Positions 24,519-33,093 of a stretch of DNA of 64,000 bases are shown here, piece after piece (within the stretch, counting starts at the first letter, position 1; the number at the start of each line of letters is the position of its first letter). The notes beneath the pieces are model-generated. The model was not told the origin of the DNA. It searched no databases and saw only the letters and a list, made by a program, of their open reading frames with translations. A program made the position numbers and the translations under genes. Origin of the DNA: Lachnospira multipara ATCC 19207 (GTDB lineage Bacteria; Bacillota; Clostridia; Lachnospirales; Lachnospiraceae); contig NZ_AUJG01000001.1 of NCBI RefSeq assembly GCF_000424105.1, positions 62,001 to 126,000 on the forward strand, written 5' to 3'.

Positions 24519-25657
24519 AAGTAAATCTTAAGGAAGAATATTATAACCATTTGGATATGGAAGCATTTTATCAAATGTTAAAGAATCCCTCTTATTGCTA
24601 CAAATTCTACTGGTTAGAGGCTTGCGTGAAGTTGATCGCTGAAGATGTGGAAAGAACTACATTTTCAGAAATAATAGATGAGATGATAGCCAACGCTTGG
24701 TATACGGTTCTAGAGTATCACATTCACCTAAGCGGCGTGGTGCTAGGCGAGGTTAGAGATGGCCTTGAGAGGGCTGTGCTTTTATTAAAGGAGCTTAGTG
24801 ATTTGCCCACAAGTGCATCAAAGATTGAGATTAAAAATGCGATTAAGGCCAATGAAACTGCCATGAGGGCGGTTAAGATTCAGCTAACAAAGATGGTGCC
24901 TTATAGGGCTTTGGCAGGATTTTTTAATAGATACGAGAAAAATCCAAATTGGGATAGCGTTGGCAGGTTGACGCTCTATATTGAAGAGGTCAACAAACTT
25001 AGAGCTTTGCCTTATATAATTGGCAGGGAGACGGGGCTTAACAGGGAAGTTGCTTTCAATTCTTTTTGGATTAAAATGATACAAGACAACACCGTTGCTA
25101 TCCTTAGTTGGATTCAGTATGAGAAGGTGAAGTGGCTACAAAACAACAATCCGGAGGTGCCAAGTTTAGTTTATAAGCTAGAACCTATGGATGAAAATGT
25201 AAGAAAGCTCGCTCATGTACATAAGCTTTGGGATGCAATTATAGATCTAGGTCCTGTGATGGATGTGTTCAAGGATACTGTGATTGAGGATAAGGCTTAT
25301 GATGTGGATCATTTTATTCCTTGGTCTTTTGTGATGAATGATGAGCTGTGGAATCTAATGCCTATGGATAGCTCGCTAAATTCTGCTAAAAGCAATAAGT
25401 TGCCGAAGTGGGATCCATTTTTTAAAAAATTTGCCAAGAATCAATATTTGATGTATCAGTTGGTAAATGATGAGAGCAAGCCAGAGATTAGAAGACTTTT
25501 TGAGGGCTGCTTTAGGGACAACTTGCATTCGATTTGGGCAAATCAGGAATTGTATCGCAAGGGAAATACAAAAGATGAGTTTTATGGAATTTTAGAAAAA
25601 AATATGCAGCCTGTGTATGATTCTGCCAAGAGGCAGGGCTATCAGGTGTGGTTATAG
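24485..25657 (+). CDS. HNH endonuclease domain protein
   Basis: A 390-residue protein. Residues 1-235 are mostly helical and not recognised. The nuclease core is at about 271-305: YDVDHFIPWSFVMNDELWNL, then MPMDSSLNSAKSNKLP, i.e. DH, the central Asn and the final Asn/Lys of an HNH finger, without the zinc CxxC pairs. The C-terminal 70 residues are helical. AGAGGGGACGAGAA precedes the ATG. Its reading frame overlaps the methyltransferase. The pairing suggests a small modification-cleavage or defence cassette, though the substrate is unknown and the methyltransferase does not look DNA-specific. Confidence 0.85.
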   Translation: MAEFDFEKSGLKVNLKEEYYNHLDMEAFYQMLKNPSYCYKFYWLEACVKLIAEDVERTTFSEIIDEMIANAWYTVLEYHIHLSGVVLGEVRDGLERAVLLLKELSDLPTSASKIEIKNAIKANETAMRAVKIQLTKMVPYRALAGFFNRYEKNPNWDSVGRLTLYIEEVNKLRALPYIIGRETGLNREVAFNSFWIKMIQDNTVAILSWIQYEKVKWLQNNNPEVPSLVYKLEPMDENVRKLAHVHKLWDAIIDLGPVMDVFKDTVIEDKAYDVDHFIPWSFVMNDELWNLMPMDSSLNSAKSNKLPKWDPFFKKFAKNQYLMYQLVNDESKPEIRRLFEGCFRDNLHSIWANQELYRKGNTKDEFYGILEKNMQPVYDSAKRQGYQVWL

Positions 25658-25684
25658 GTTTAGATGTTTTTTTAGGAGATGCCT

Positions 25685-26737
25685 ATGGATGAATTGTATG
25701 AGCGTATAAAAAAGAAGCACTGGAAAGCTGCAATAAAGAGATTTATGCAAAGCTTAATTAAGCTTATACCATTATTTGGAGTTTTAATATTTATTTTGGC
25801 TATGGTGCTTTTGTCAGATAATAAAATTGATAGATATGTTAAAAAAACAGCCGAAATTGAGCAACTCATTCAGGAAAATCAACTTAGCGAAGCTAAGGAA
25901 AAATTGGATGAAATTGACAATAAATCAAATTATCAGCATAATTTGGAGATTTATATTGAGCTTTTGAATATGGAGGCTCAAGCTGCCGATCCTCTTAAAA
26001 TCTATGAAGTGTGTAAAAACTTTAATTTCACAAAAACTGCGGAAGGCGACTTAGATGCCGCAATGCGTGAAAGCTACGATAAATACAATGAGCTTTATAC
26101 TTCAATGAAAAAGCAAGAAGAAGATGAATCAAAAAAGGCTAGCGAGGAAAAAGAAAATGCCCAAAAAAAGATGTGGTATGATCAGTTTGGAGATAAGGCC
26201 ATAAATGTGGGAATGCCGTCAAAGGCAGTAGACTATTGCAACACAGGCAAACCTACTTTTCATTATTTCTGTACGGAAACCGATAAAGAAACTAAAAAAA
26301 AGGTATATGTCAATATTTATTATTGGGCTGATTTAGAAAATAATCAATACAGCACAATTTATATGAAGGTGGTATGTCGTGACAAAAAAATATCGGAAGT
26401 AACTCGCTATGGTGGTACAAGATACTGGGGCGAGAACAATACTCCTTTATTTACGGTTCATAAGTGGGATGAAGATAATTACTTCACAAGAAGTCTTGAT
26501 AAAGAATTAAATGTTTCAAAATATAAAGTTGGCGGTTATAGTCCTAGTAGTAGCGGAAGCAGTAGTGGAAGTTCAGGAAGTAGCGGAGGCACAAGCGGAA
26601 GCTCAGGCAAACGAATCTATAATGGAAATAGCTACGATCCCGATGATTACGACAGCCCAGAGGACTTCGCAGATGATGCATGGGGCAATGACTTCGATGA
26701 TTGGGATGATGCCTATGATTATTGGGAAGACTGGTAG
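25685..26737 (+). CDS. single-pass membrane protein with Ser/Gly linker and acidic aromatic tail
   Basis: A 350-residue protein of unknown family. AGGAG (25674-25678) is six bases before the ATG at 25685, which I prefer to the ATG at 25679. A basic N-terminus, a membrane helix near residues 27-46, then an extracytoplasmic TPR-like or coiled segment rich in Lys/Glu, a compact domain with FGDKAINVGMPSKAVDYCNT and KVYVNIYYWADLENN, a Ser/Gly linker near 285-310 and a tail rich in Asp, Trp and Tyr (DDYDSPEDFADDAWGNDFDD). The same design is common in clostridial cell-surface proteins. It follows the HNH gene by 27 bp. Confidence 0.8.
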   Translation: MDELYERIKKKHWKAAIKRFMQSLIKLIPLFGVLIFILAMVLLSDNKIDRYVKKTAEIEQLIQENQLSEAKEKLDEIDNKSNYQHNLEIYIELLNMEAQAADPLKIYEVCKNFNFTKTAEGDLDAAMRESYDKYNELYTSMKKQEEDESKKASEEKENAQKKMWYDQFGDKAINVGMPSKAVDYCNTGKPTFHYFCTETDKETKKKVYVNIYYWADLENNQYSTIYMKVVCRDKKISEVTRYGGTRYWGENNTPLFTVHKWDEDNYFTRSLDKELNVSKYKVGGYSPSSSGSSSGSSGSSGGTSGSSGKRIYNGNSYDPDDYDSPEDFADDAWGNDFDDWDDAYDYWEDW

Positions 26738-26810
26738 AATTGTGACGATGATGCAATTGAATATAATAGTATAAATCAAAATTGTAGAAGATAGAGAATT
26801 ATAAAAACGG

Positions 26811-26857
26811 ACACCACTCCCTAAAATATTCATATTGAATATTTTAGGGAGTGGTGT
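26811..26857. terminator. perfect 22-bp hairpin with three-base loop
   Basis: Arm 26811-26832 (ACACCACTCCCTAAAATATTCA) is the exact complement of 26836-26857, with a TAT loop. Its outer half is GC-richer. A weak U-rich tract follows, so it probably terminates the gene upstream, but its perfection is unusual. It sits 25 bp before the first ATPase gene of the accessory island. Confidence 0.7.
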
Positions 26858-26882
26858 TATTATATATTTAAGGAGGAATACG

Positions 26883-28217
26883 ATGAATATTTATCTTTTA
26901 AAATTTGGATTTTATGGTATTAAGAACATTAAGGAGAATATTGAATTAACATTTTATAAGAAGACTGTAGATAAGAGTTTTGACCCTTCTTTGTATAAAG
27001 TTAAGTCAATTTATGGTGAGAATGGTTCTGGAAAGACAGCAATTGTAACAGCATTTAGTATATTAAAGAAGTTAATAGTTTTTCCTGATTATTTATCAGA
27101 TTCTAATGTGCAAGAAAAATTAAGACATATAGTTAATAAAGAAAAAAATGAATTTAGATTGTATGCTGATGTATGTGTATATTCGGAAGAAGTGCCAATA
27201 GTTTTCTCTTATGAAATTATGGTGAAGAAAAATCAGGATACAGAGATTTTTGAAATATATTATGAACATTTAAAAGCAAAGAAAGCTACATATGGAAAAG
27301 CATTATTCCATGATGTTTTTGTGATAGAAAATGGCGAATTTAACAAGCTTGAGACAGATGAGCACAATAAAGAAATTATAAAAATTAAGACTATGAATTT
27401 GCTAGCTAGAGGTTCTGGTATAGCAAAAATTATGGAGTTGATAGAGAATAAAAAAGTAAATTACGAAGCAGAGTTGTTTTATGATGTAATTTTAGTGCAG
27501 GGAATCTTTTTACGAACTTTGACATTTTTAAATGATGAGGATGAACATTATTTATTTTATACAAAGAAAAATTTCGAGAGAATTCGTGATATAAAGAATG
27601 CTACTAATGAAGGTCTTGATAAAGCTTTTTTCCAAATAAATGAAATTATAAGTTCACAGACAAATAAAGTGAAAAAGAATGCGATTAGTTCGTATGAGAA
27701 TAAGATTAAGAAATTAACGAGGTTTATTCAGATATTTAAGACATCACTAAAAGATATTATGGTTGAAAAAAAGGAGATGGATGCAGATTACTATCAGGTT
27801 TCATTAGTTTTTGATTATGGTAGTTATAGTGTTGATTATGAATTTGAAAGTACTGGAATTAAGAAAATGGTGAAATTGTATGACGCTATTCAATCAGTAA
27901 CAATGGGATTCATTGTGTTTATAGATGAATTTGATGCTAATATAAATCCTGTATTTTTCGACAAATTAATTGACTATGTTCGAGATTTTGCTGATGGTCA
28001 ATTGGCATTTACATCACATAATACAAGCTCTATGGAATCATTAAAAGATGGTAAAGATGCAATTAATTTCCTTACAAGTGATAATCAAATCATTAAATGG
28101 ACTAAAAATGGACATTATTCGCCAGATGTATTATACAGAAATGGAATGATAGAAAAAATTCCTTTTAATATTTATGGTACTGATTTTGTCGGTATTTTTG
28201 GAGAATATGATGAGTAA
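26883..28217 (+). CDS. AAA15-type (SMC/OLD-like) ATPase of a two-gene defence-like cassette
   Basis: A 444-residue ABC-like ATPase. Walker A GENGSGKT at 45-52, signature-like ESTGIKKM near 322-329, Walker B FIVFIDEFDANINP near 343-356 and the H-loop TSHN near 377-380; the middle is helical, short for a coiled-coil SMC arm. AAGGAGG precedes the ATG. It overlaps the next gene by 8 bp. ATPases of this class paired with a small TOPRIM/RloB protein occur in defence systems such as RloA-RloB-like and PARIS (AriA-AriB) modules. This pair follows that logic, but I cannot assign it to a named type. Confidence 0.85.
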   Translation: MNIYLLKFGFYGIKNIKENIELTFYKKTVDKSFDPSLYKVKSIYGENGSGKTAIVTAFSILKKLIVFPDYLSDSNVQEKLRHIVNKEKNEFRLYADVCVYSEEVPIVFSYEIMVKKNQDTEIFEIYYEHLKAKKATYGKALFHDVFVIENGEFNKLETDEHNKEIIKIKTMNLLARGSGIAKIMELIENKKVNYEAELFYDVILVQGIFLRTLTFLNDEDEHYLFYTKKNFERIRDIKNATNEGLDKAFFQINEIISSQTNKVKKNAISSYENKIKKLTRFIQIFKTSLKDIMVEKKEMDADYYQVSLVFDYGSYSVDYEFESTGIKKMVKLYDAIQSVTMGFIVFIDEFDANINPVFFDKLIDYVRDFADGQLAFTSHNTSSMESLKDGKDAINFLTSDNQIIKWTKNGHYSPDVLYRNGMIEKIPFNIYGTDFVGIFGEYDE

Positions 28218-28722
28218 ACAGTTGATTTTTTGTGTTGAGACTAATAGCAAAGCTTTAACGGACTCGATATATATAAATGAATATGTAAGAGAATATTATT
28301 TGATTAATAATGACATTAAGATAACATTTATAAAGATGGCATCAAAGCAGAAGTATAAATCTAAAGATGTATGTGCTAGTATTAAAAAATGTATATCTAT
28401 GTTTCAAGGTGAAAGCTTTATTCTAATGTGCATAGATACAGATAATATTAATTCCAATCAAGTTCAGAAAAAGGAATTTTATGATATACAGAAATATTGT
28501 GATAATAACGGTTATCATATAATATGGTTTAATCTAGATATTGAAGATGTATTTTATGGACATAGAGTTGAAAAGAAAGATAAAACAAAAGAAGCGGCTA
28601 AGTTTCGCAGTAGGCATTTAATAAAAAATGTAAAAGAAGTTGATTTCAAGAAGAAAATAGAAACACAACACGGAAGTAACTTAGCTCTTGTTTTAGATGA
28701 GTTGCTTGAAAGAAAAGAATAA
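28210..28722 (+). CDS. small TOPRIM/RloB-like partner of the AAA15 ATPase
   Basis: A 170-residue protein. I start at 28210 because GGAG lies seven bases upstream; ATG 28207 is possible. It has a TOPRIM-like arrangement: a glutamate in the first strand (FCVETNSKA, E10), DxD in ILMCIDTDNI (D76, D78) and a downstream NLDIEDVFYGH that recalls the FExWxxxHF segment of RloB proteins. It is shorter than AriB (DUF4435). It overlaps the ATPase end by 8 bp, which implies co-translation. A nuclease role triggered by the ATPase is inferred from the pairing. Confidence 0.75.
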   Translation: MSKQLIFCVETNSKALTDSIYINEYVREYYLINNDIKITFIKMASKQKYKSKDVCASIKKCISMFQGESFILMCIDTDNINSNQVQKKEFYDIQKYCDNNGYHIIWFNLDIEDVFYGHRVEKKDKTKEAAKFRSRHLIKNVKEVDFKKKIETQHGSNLALVLDELLERKE

Positions 28723-28740
28723 AGACCTAAGGGAGGACAT

Positions 28741-30606
28741 ATGTTAGTTTATTCTGGCTTAAAGAAAGATTTTCTAAAGTCTGTAGAAGAAGACTCTATA
28801 GCAGAAGAAATTGAAGAGACAATTTATAACAAGATGCATAAAAAAACAGCTCGTAATGAATTTCGTTCTTGGGAGAATTCATTAGAATATATGTATAAAG
28901 TGCTTAATGATGACACAATTCCAGAAAATTCAGGCATTGCTATAGAATATAATATTCCGCAAACTTCAAAGAGAGTAGATTTTATTATATCAGGATATGG
29001 TGAGAAGAAAGATCCTAATGTAATTATTATAGAGTTAAAGCAGTGGGACAAGGTAGATACAGTAAATGGGCAGGATGCTTTAGTTGAGACCTTTACAGGA
29101 GGCGCTGTAAGAAAGGTAGTTCATCCATCATATCAGGCTTGGTCATATGCAGCTATGATTTATGATTATAATCAAAATGTGCAGGAAGGTAACATAATTC
29201 TTCATCCATGCGCATTTATGCATAATTATAGAAAATCTAATCCAGAAAAATTAGAGGAAAATCAATATAAAGAATACGTTGAGGATGCTCCGATTTTTGG
29301 TCGAGGTGAAGTCTATAAATTAAGAGAATTCATCAAAAAATCTGTTAAGACAGGGGATAATAAAGAAGTCCTATATGACATAGATAATGGACGTATAAGA
29401 CCATCTAAAAGCCTTCAGGATACGATAAATAGTATGTTAAAGGGCAATCAGGAATTTGTTATGCTTGATGAGCAAAAAGTTGTGTATGAGGAAATCTTAA
29501 GGGTGGCTAAGCAGTGTATGACAGATTTAAAGAAACGTACGGTGGTTGTAAAGGGTGGCCCAGGCACAGGTAAAACTGTTGTAGCCATTAATTTGCTTGC
29601 AAAGCTAACTAATGAAGGTATGTTTGTTCAGTATACATCTAAGAATAGTGCGCCTAGAGAAGTTTATTCTAAGAAACTTACAGGCTTTAAGAAATCAAGC
29701 GTTAATAATATGTTTAAGGGTTCAGGATCATATGTAGATGTAGACTCTAATACAATAGATGTTATTCTTTGTGATGAGGCTCATAGACTTAACGAGAAGT
29801 CAGGTTTATTCCATAACAAGGGAGAGAATCAGATTAAAGAAATTATTAATGCAAGTTTATGTAGCGTTTTTTTTATAGATGAAAGTCAGAGAGTTACTTT
29901 AAGTGATATTGGTTCTATTGGTGAAATCAAGAAATGGGCAGACAAAGAAGATTCTGAAATTCTTGAAATGGAATTGTTGTCTCAGTTTAGATGTAATGGT
30001 TCAGATGGCTATCTTGCTTGGCTTGATGATGTGCTAGAAATTAGAGAAACAGCAAATCATGATTTGAAAGATATTGAGTATGATATACAAATCGTTGATG
30101 ATCCTAATGAAGTAAGAGAAATTATCATAGAAAAGAACTTAAATTCTCACAATAGAGCTCGTATGGTTGCAGGCTATTGTTGGGAATGGCTAAAAGATGG
30201 TAAAGCAGATACTAACGTGCATGATATTAAGATTGGCGATTTTGAGATGAGCTGGAATCTATCGGATTCTCAGCCATTTGCCCTTTCAGACACTTCAGTT
30301 AATGAAGTAGGTTGTATTCATACTTCACAGGGACTTGAGTTTGATTATGTTGGCGTAATTATTGGTGATGATATGCGTTATGAAAATGGACACATTGTCA
30401 CAGATTTTACTAAGAGAGCCTCAACTGACCAATCTCTTAAGGGAATAAAAAAGCTTTATAAAGAGAATCCAGAGAAAGCTTTATCTGAGGCAGATGAGAT
30501 TATAAAAAATACCTACAGAACCCTTATGACAAGAGGAATGAAGGGCTGTTATGTTTATTGTACTGACAAGAACTTAGCTAATTATTTAAGAGAGTGTCTA
30601 AAATAG
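28741..30606 (+). CDS. PD-(D/E)XK nuclease fused to DUF2075 (Schlafen-like) helicase
   Basis: A 621-residue protein. N-terminal nuclease: KRVDFIISG (D80) and VIIIELKQW (E98-x-K100), the PD-(D/E)XK core. Helicase: Walker A GGPGTGKT at 272-279, Walker B with DEAH at 345-348, motif III-like FIDESQRVT, LLSQFRCNGSDGYLAWL, and the C-terminal VGCIHTSQGLEFDYVGVIIG and YRTLMTRGMKGCYVY. DUF2075 proteins are SF1-type helicases found in defence neighbourhoods. GGGAGGACAT before the ATG, 18 bp after the TOPRIM gene, suggests the same operon. It often neighbours a MazG-like protein, as here. Confidence 0.9.
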   Translation: MLVYSGLKKDFLKSVEEDSIAEEIEETIYNKMHKKTARNEFRSWENSLEYMYKVLNDDTIPENSGIAIEYNIPQTSKRVDFIISGYGEKKDPNVIIIELKQWDKVDTVNGQDALVETFTGGAVRKVVHPSYQAWSYAAMIYDYNQNVQEGNIILHPCAFMHNYRKSNPEKLEENQYKEYVEDAPIFGRGEVYKLREFIKKSVKTGDNKEVLYDIDNGRIRPSKSLQDTINSMLKGNQEFVMLDEQKVVYEEILRVAKQCMTDLKKRTVVVKGGPGTGKTVVAINLLAKLTNEGMFVQYTSKNSAPREVYSKKLTGFKKSSVNNMFKGSGSYVDVDSNTIDVILCDEAHRLNEKSGLFHNKGENQIKEIINASLCSVFFIDESQRVTLSDIGSIGEIKKWADKEDSEILEMELLSQFRCNGSDGYLAWLDDVLEIRETANHDLKDIEYDIQIVDDPNEVREIIIEKNLNSHNRARMVAGYCWEWLKDGKADTNVHDIKIGDFEMSWNLSDSQPFALSDTSVNEVGCIHTSQGLEFDYVGVIIGDDMRYENGHIVTDFTKRASTDQSLKGIKKLYKENPEKALSEADEIIKNTYRTLMTRGMKGCYVYCTDKNLANYLRECLK

Positions 30607-30617
30607 AATAGTAAGCA

Positions 30618-30660
30618 AGAACTTACATTAACTAATAGTTGATGTAAGTTCTTTATGTTT
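30618..30660 (+). terminator. hairpin between DUF2075 and MazG-like genes
   Basis: AGAACTTACAT (30618-30628) pairs with ATGTAAGTTCT (30642-30652), with inner AACTA/TAGTT pairing, followed by a modest T-rich tail. It may partly end transcription before the MazG-like gene. Confidence 0.6.
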
Positions 30661-30677
30661 TTATAAAGGAGTTTAAA

Positions 30678-30998
30678 ATGAACCAAGAAACAATTAACCG
30701 TATTAGAAAATTTTCAGAGGACCGCGATTGGGATCAGTTCCACGCACCTGCAAACTTAGCAAAGTCAGTTGTCATTGAGGCAGCAGAGCTTCTAGAATGC
30801 TTTCAGTGGGATAATGACAATTACGATTTGCAAAGCGTTAAAGAAGAGCTTGCAGACGTACTTATATGTAGCCAGCAGTTACTAGATAAGTTAGGTCTTG
30901 ATGCAGATGAAATTGTAAATATGAAGATGACACAGAATGAAGCAAAGTATCCAGTTGAGAAAGCTAAGGGTAAGGCTTTGAAGTATGACCAACTTTAA
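30678..30998 (+). CDS. MazG-like nucleotide pyrophosphohydrolase
   Basis: A 106-residue all-alpha dNTP pyrophosphohydrolase of the MazG/dCTPase (RS21-C6) type. Metal motif IEAAELLECFQW followed by KEELADVLI, i.e. ExxE...ExxD. AAAGGAG precedes the ATG. Recurrent neighbour of DUF2075 helicases. It would hydrolyse non-canonical or damage-released nucleotides, or shrink the dNTP pool when the helicase acts; both are inference. Confidence 0.9.
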   Translation: MNQETINRIRKFSEDRDWDQFHAPANLAKSVVIEAAELLECFQWDNDNYDLQSVKEELADVLICSQQLLDKLGLDADEIVNMKMTQNEAKYPVEKAKGKALKYDQL

Positions 30999-31029
30999 GA
31001 ATGACATAATAGAATAACTTAGTTTACAA

Positions 31030-31069
31030 GAGACCAATTTACTACAATTAGTAAATTGGTTTCTTTTTA
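31030..31069 (+). terminator. terminator of the MazG-like gene
   Basis: GAGACCAATTTACTA pairs with TAGTAAATTGGTTTC (one GT pair) around CAAT, followed by a T-run. Confidence 0.9.
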
Positions 31070-31373
31070 ATTTCGACATCATCCATTTTAATTTCGTCAT
31101 TTAGAGGTCAAATGACTAAATTGAATTTAAAATGACCTAATTGAAATTATAAAAGTCCGCTGAGAGCGGACTAATTCTGTAATTTAATTATATATAATTA
31201 GTTATGTTAAGATATATAACATTGTTAACGAAGTTAAACAAATTCAACAAATCCCTTGATAGACAACAAAAATAGTTTATATTTAAAACATGAAATGCAT
31301 TTTAAAAATTAAATTAAAGCGATAGTAAACTTTGAGTTTTAGTTTTTATGTAAGGGTAGTTAAGGAGGTAATT
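31070..31373. other. noncoding leader of the XRE-PIN-ankyrin operon
   Basis: Roughly 300 bp without a gene. TTTTAATTTCGTCATTT and a partly complementary AATGACCTAATTGAAATTA occur near 31088 and 31131, with AGGTCAAATGACT between. A clean hairpin AGTCCGCT/AGCGGACT lies at about 31153-31171. AT-rich sequence at 31180-31330 should hold the promoter but I see no clear pair of boxes. RBS AGGAGG is at 31364-31369. Confidence 0.5.
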
Positions 31374-31772
31374 ATGGAAAGAGAATGGAATTATGCGAGT
31401 CATTCACACTATGTAAGTTTAAAAGGTGGACCAGAACAATATGAAAAGAGCCTTCGTAAGGAAGGTTATGATGTAGGATATTTAGAAGGACGTAATGAAG
31501 GATATTTAGATGGACATAATGATGGATATCAAGAAGGGGTAGTTAACCAAGCACAGCATGATACTAAATGTGTTATTGTTGGATTAGCCGTTGCAGCTAT
31601 AGCGGTAGTAGGAAGAAAAGGTTATTGTTTTTTAAAAGATGAAAACAAAAGAAATGATATAAAACAATTTTTTAAAGATAAGAAGGAACTAGTAGTTAAT
31701 AAGTTTACAAAGGAGAAAAGCAGTAACGATACAGAAGAATATAAAACAGATAATGAACTAATACAAGAATAA
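31374..31772 (+). CDS. small protein with GYxxG repeats and one membrane segment
   Basis: A 132-residue protein. AGGAGG is five bases upstream of the ATG at 31374, so I discard the longer upstream frame. Residues 34-56 carry a repeat, GYDVGYLEGRNEGYLDGHND plus GYQEG, resembling the GYxxG / EGxxDG repeats of Yae1-type and flagellar FliH-like proteins. A hydrophobic segment at about 66-80 could be a membrane helix; the tail is Lys/Glu-rich. It lies 25 bp before the XRE-PIN-ankyrin gene and probably shares its operon. Function unknown. Confidence 0.7.
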   Translation: MEREWNYASHSHYVSLKGGPEQYEKSLRKEGYDVGYLEGRNEGYLDGHNDGYQEGVVNQAQHDTKCVIVGLAVAAIAVVGRKGYCFLKDENKRNDIKQFFKDKKELVVNKFTKEKSSNDTEEYKTDNELIQE

Positions 31773-31797
31773 TTTACTTCAAAAAAGGGGAAAACAC

Positions 31798-33093
31798 ATG
31801 ACACAAATCAATCCAACATACCTAGCCTTAGGCCAGAAGATCATCAACTACAGAAACGACGCCAACATAAAGCAAGAAGAATTTGCCAAGATGTTAGGCA
31901 TTAGCAGAACCACACTAAGCTTTATTGAAAATGGTACTCAGGCGCCAAATTTTGATGTGCTTATTAATCTAATCAGAATTACACACATTGATTTCCTAGA
32001 TATTATTGGCTGCAAGCAGGAGAATTACATAGTATTAGACACTAACATTTTGCTTAATCGCCCTGAAATGCTAAATATAGTTTTAAAGGATTGCGACAAG
32101 GTTTACATTCCGGTGCCGGTTATTAAGGAGATTAATTACCAAAAGGATCACGGCAAGGATAAGTATCGTAGAAATGCTTCCCTCTGTGAAGACATTTTAT
32201 TAAAGAAAAAGTCAGAAAAGCTAGATATTCACACGGATTCTAAGCTCGATGGCACTAACGATGACAAGATTTTTGACGTGGCTTTTAAGTTAGCTAAGAA
32301 AAATGCATCAAGTAACGTTTATCTTTTGACTAACGACAAAGATTTTAAATTAAAGGACACTAAGAATCTAGATAATCTAAAGGTTATAAGCTCGGTTCAG
32401 TATGGCAGCATATTTTCAGAAAAAGATGGCTTTAATGAGACTTTGTCCCAGAGGTTCTTTATGGCAGTTTTTAAGAAGAATCTAGAGGAAGCCAAGTCCT
32501 TAATTAAGGATAAGGAAAATGTAATCAATGTAAATGTAGTGGATGCCAGGTCAGGAAGAACCCCATTAATTGCGGCTTTGCTTAATAAAGATGAGCAAAT
32601 GGTGAAGTTCTTATTAAGCCTGGATAGGATCGACGTAAACGCTGTGGATGAGAAAAAATACTTGTTTCCGCCGCTTTCCCATGTCATGCAGATGCACAAC
32701 GAAAGGGATGCCATGAAGTTCGCCAGAATGCTTATTGATAAGGGTGCAAATGTAAATGAGCCCTCACAAAATGAGACTAACGCTTTCAATATGCCCCTTA
32801 TGATTGCTTGCTGGCACGGACATTTTGAATGTGTAAAGCTCTTGGTGGAGAACGGCGCATTTATAAATCAGCAGGATCAAAAGAATGGCTTTACTGCCCT
32901 GATTAAGGCAATTTTTAAAAATTCAGATAAAGAGATAGTCAAGTATTTGCTAGATAAAGGCGCGGACATTGACATTCTAACTTATCAAGACAAAAAGACA
33001 GCTCTTGATTACGCCTATGACACCGGCGACAGGGCGTTGATTGATTTATTGAAAGAGAAAAAGGAAGAAAGAGATAATAGAAAAAATGATTAA
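31798..33093 (+). CDS. XRE HTH - PIN nuclease - ankyrin repeat fusion
   Basis: A 431-residue three-domain protein. Residues 10-70 are an XRE helix-turn-helix (IKQEEFAKMLGISRTTLSFI). Residues 76-205 are a PIN RNase: VLDTNILLN (D81), VPVIKEINYQ (E111), NDDKIFDVA (D155, D156, D160) and LLTNDKDF (D180), the full acidic set. Residues 225-420 are ankyrin repeats (TPLIAALLNKDEQMVKFLLS, MPLMIACWHGHFECVKLLVE, TALIKAIFKNSDKEIVKYLL). HTH plus PIN recalls a toxin-antitoxin switch, and ankyrins are protein-binding sensors. AAAAGGGG upstream. It overlaps the radical SAM gene by 8 bp. Confidence 0.88.
   Translation: MTQINPTYLALGQKIINYRNDANIKQEEFAKMLGISRTTLSFIENGTQAPNFDVLINLIRITHIDFLDIIGCKQENYIVLDTNILLNRPEMLNIVLKDCDKVYIPVPVIKEINYQKDHGKDKYRRNASLCEDILLKKKSEKLDIHTDSKLDGTNDDKIFDVAFKLAKKNASSNVYLLTNDKDFKLKDTKNLDNLKVISSVQYGSIFSEKDGFNETLSQRFFMAVFKKNLEEAKSLIKDKENVINVNVVDARSGRTPLIAALLNKDEQMVKFLLSLDRIDVNAVDEKKYLFPPLSHVMQMHNERDAMKFARMLIDKGANVNEPSQNETNAFNMPLMIACWHGHFECVKLLVENGAFINQQDQKNGFTALIKAIFKNSDKEIVKYLLDKGADIDILTYQDKKTALDYAYDTGDRALIDLLKEKKEERDNRKND

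Noticed and set aside
26511-26774. Plus-strand frame overlapping the end of the Ser/Gly-linker protein
   Set aside because: Low-complexity Met/Ile-rich translation produced by the GAT-rich tail read in another frame.
26835-26882. Longer N-terminus for the AAA15 ATPase
   Set aside because: The extra 16 residues come from the perfect hairpin; AAGGAGG places the start at 26883.
32397-32789. 130-residue minus-strand frame
   Set aside because: Antisense to the ankyrin region of a clear three-domain protein; no ribosome site of its own.
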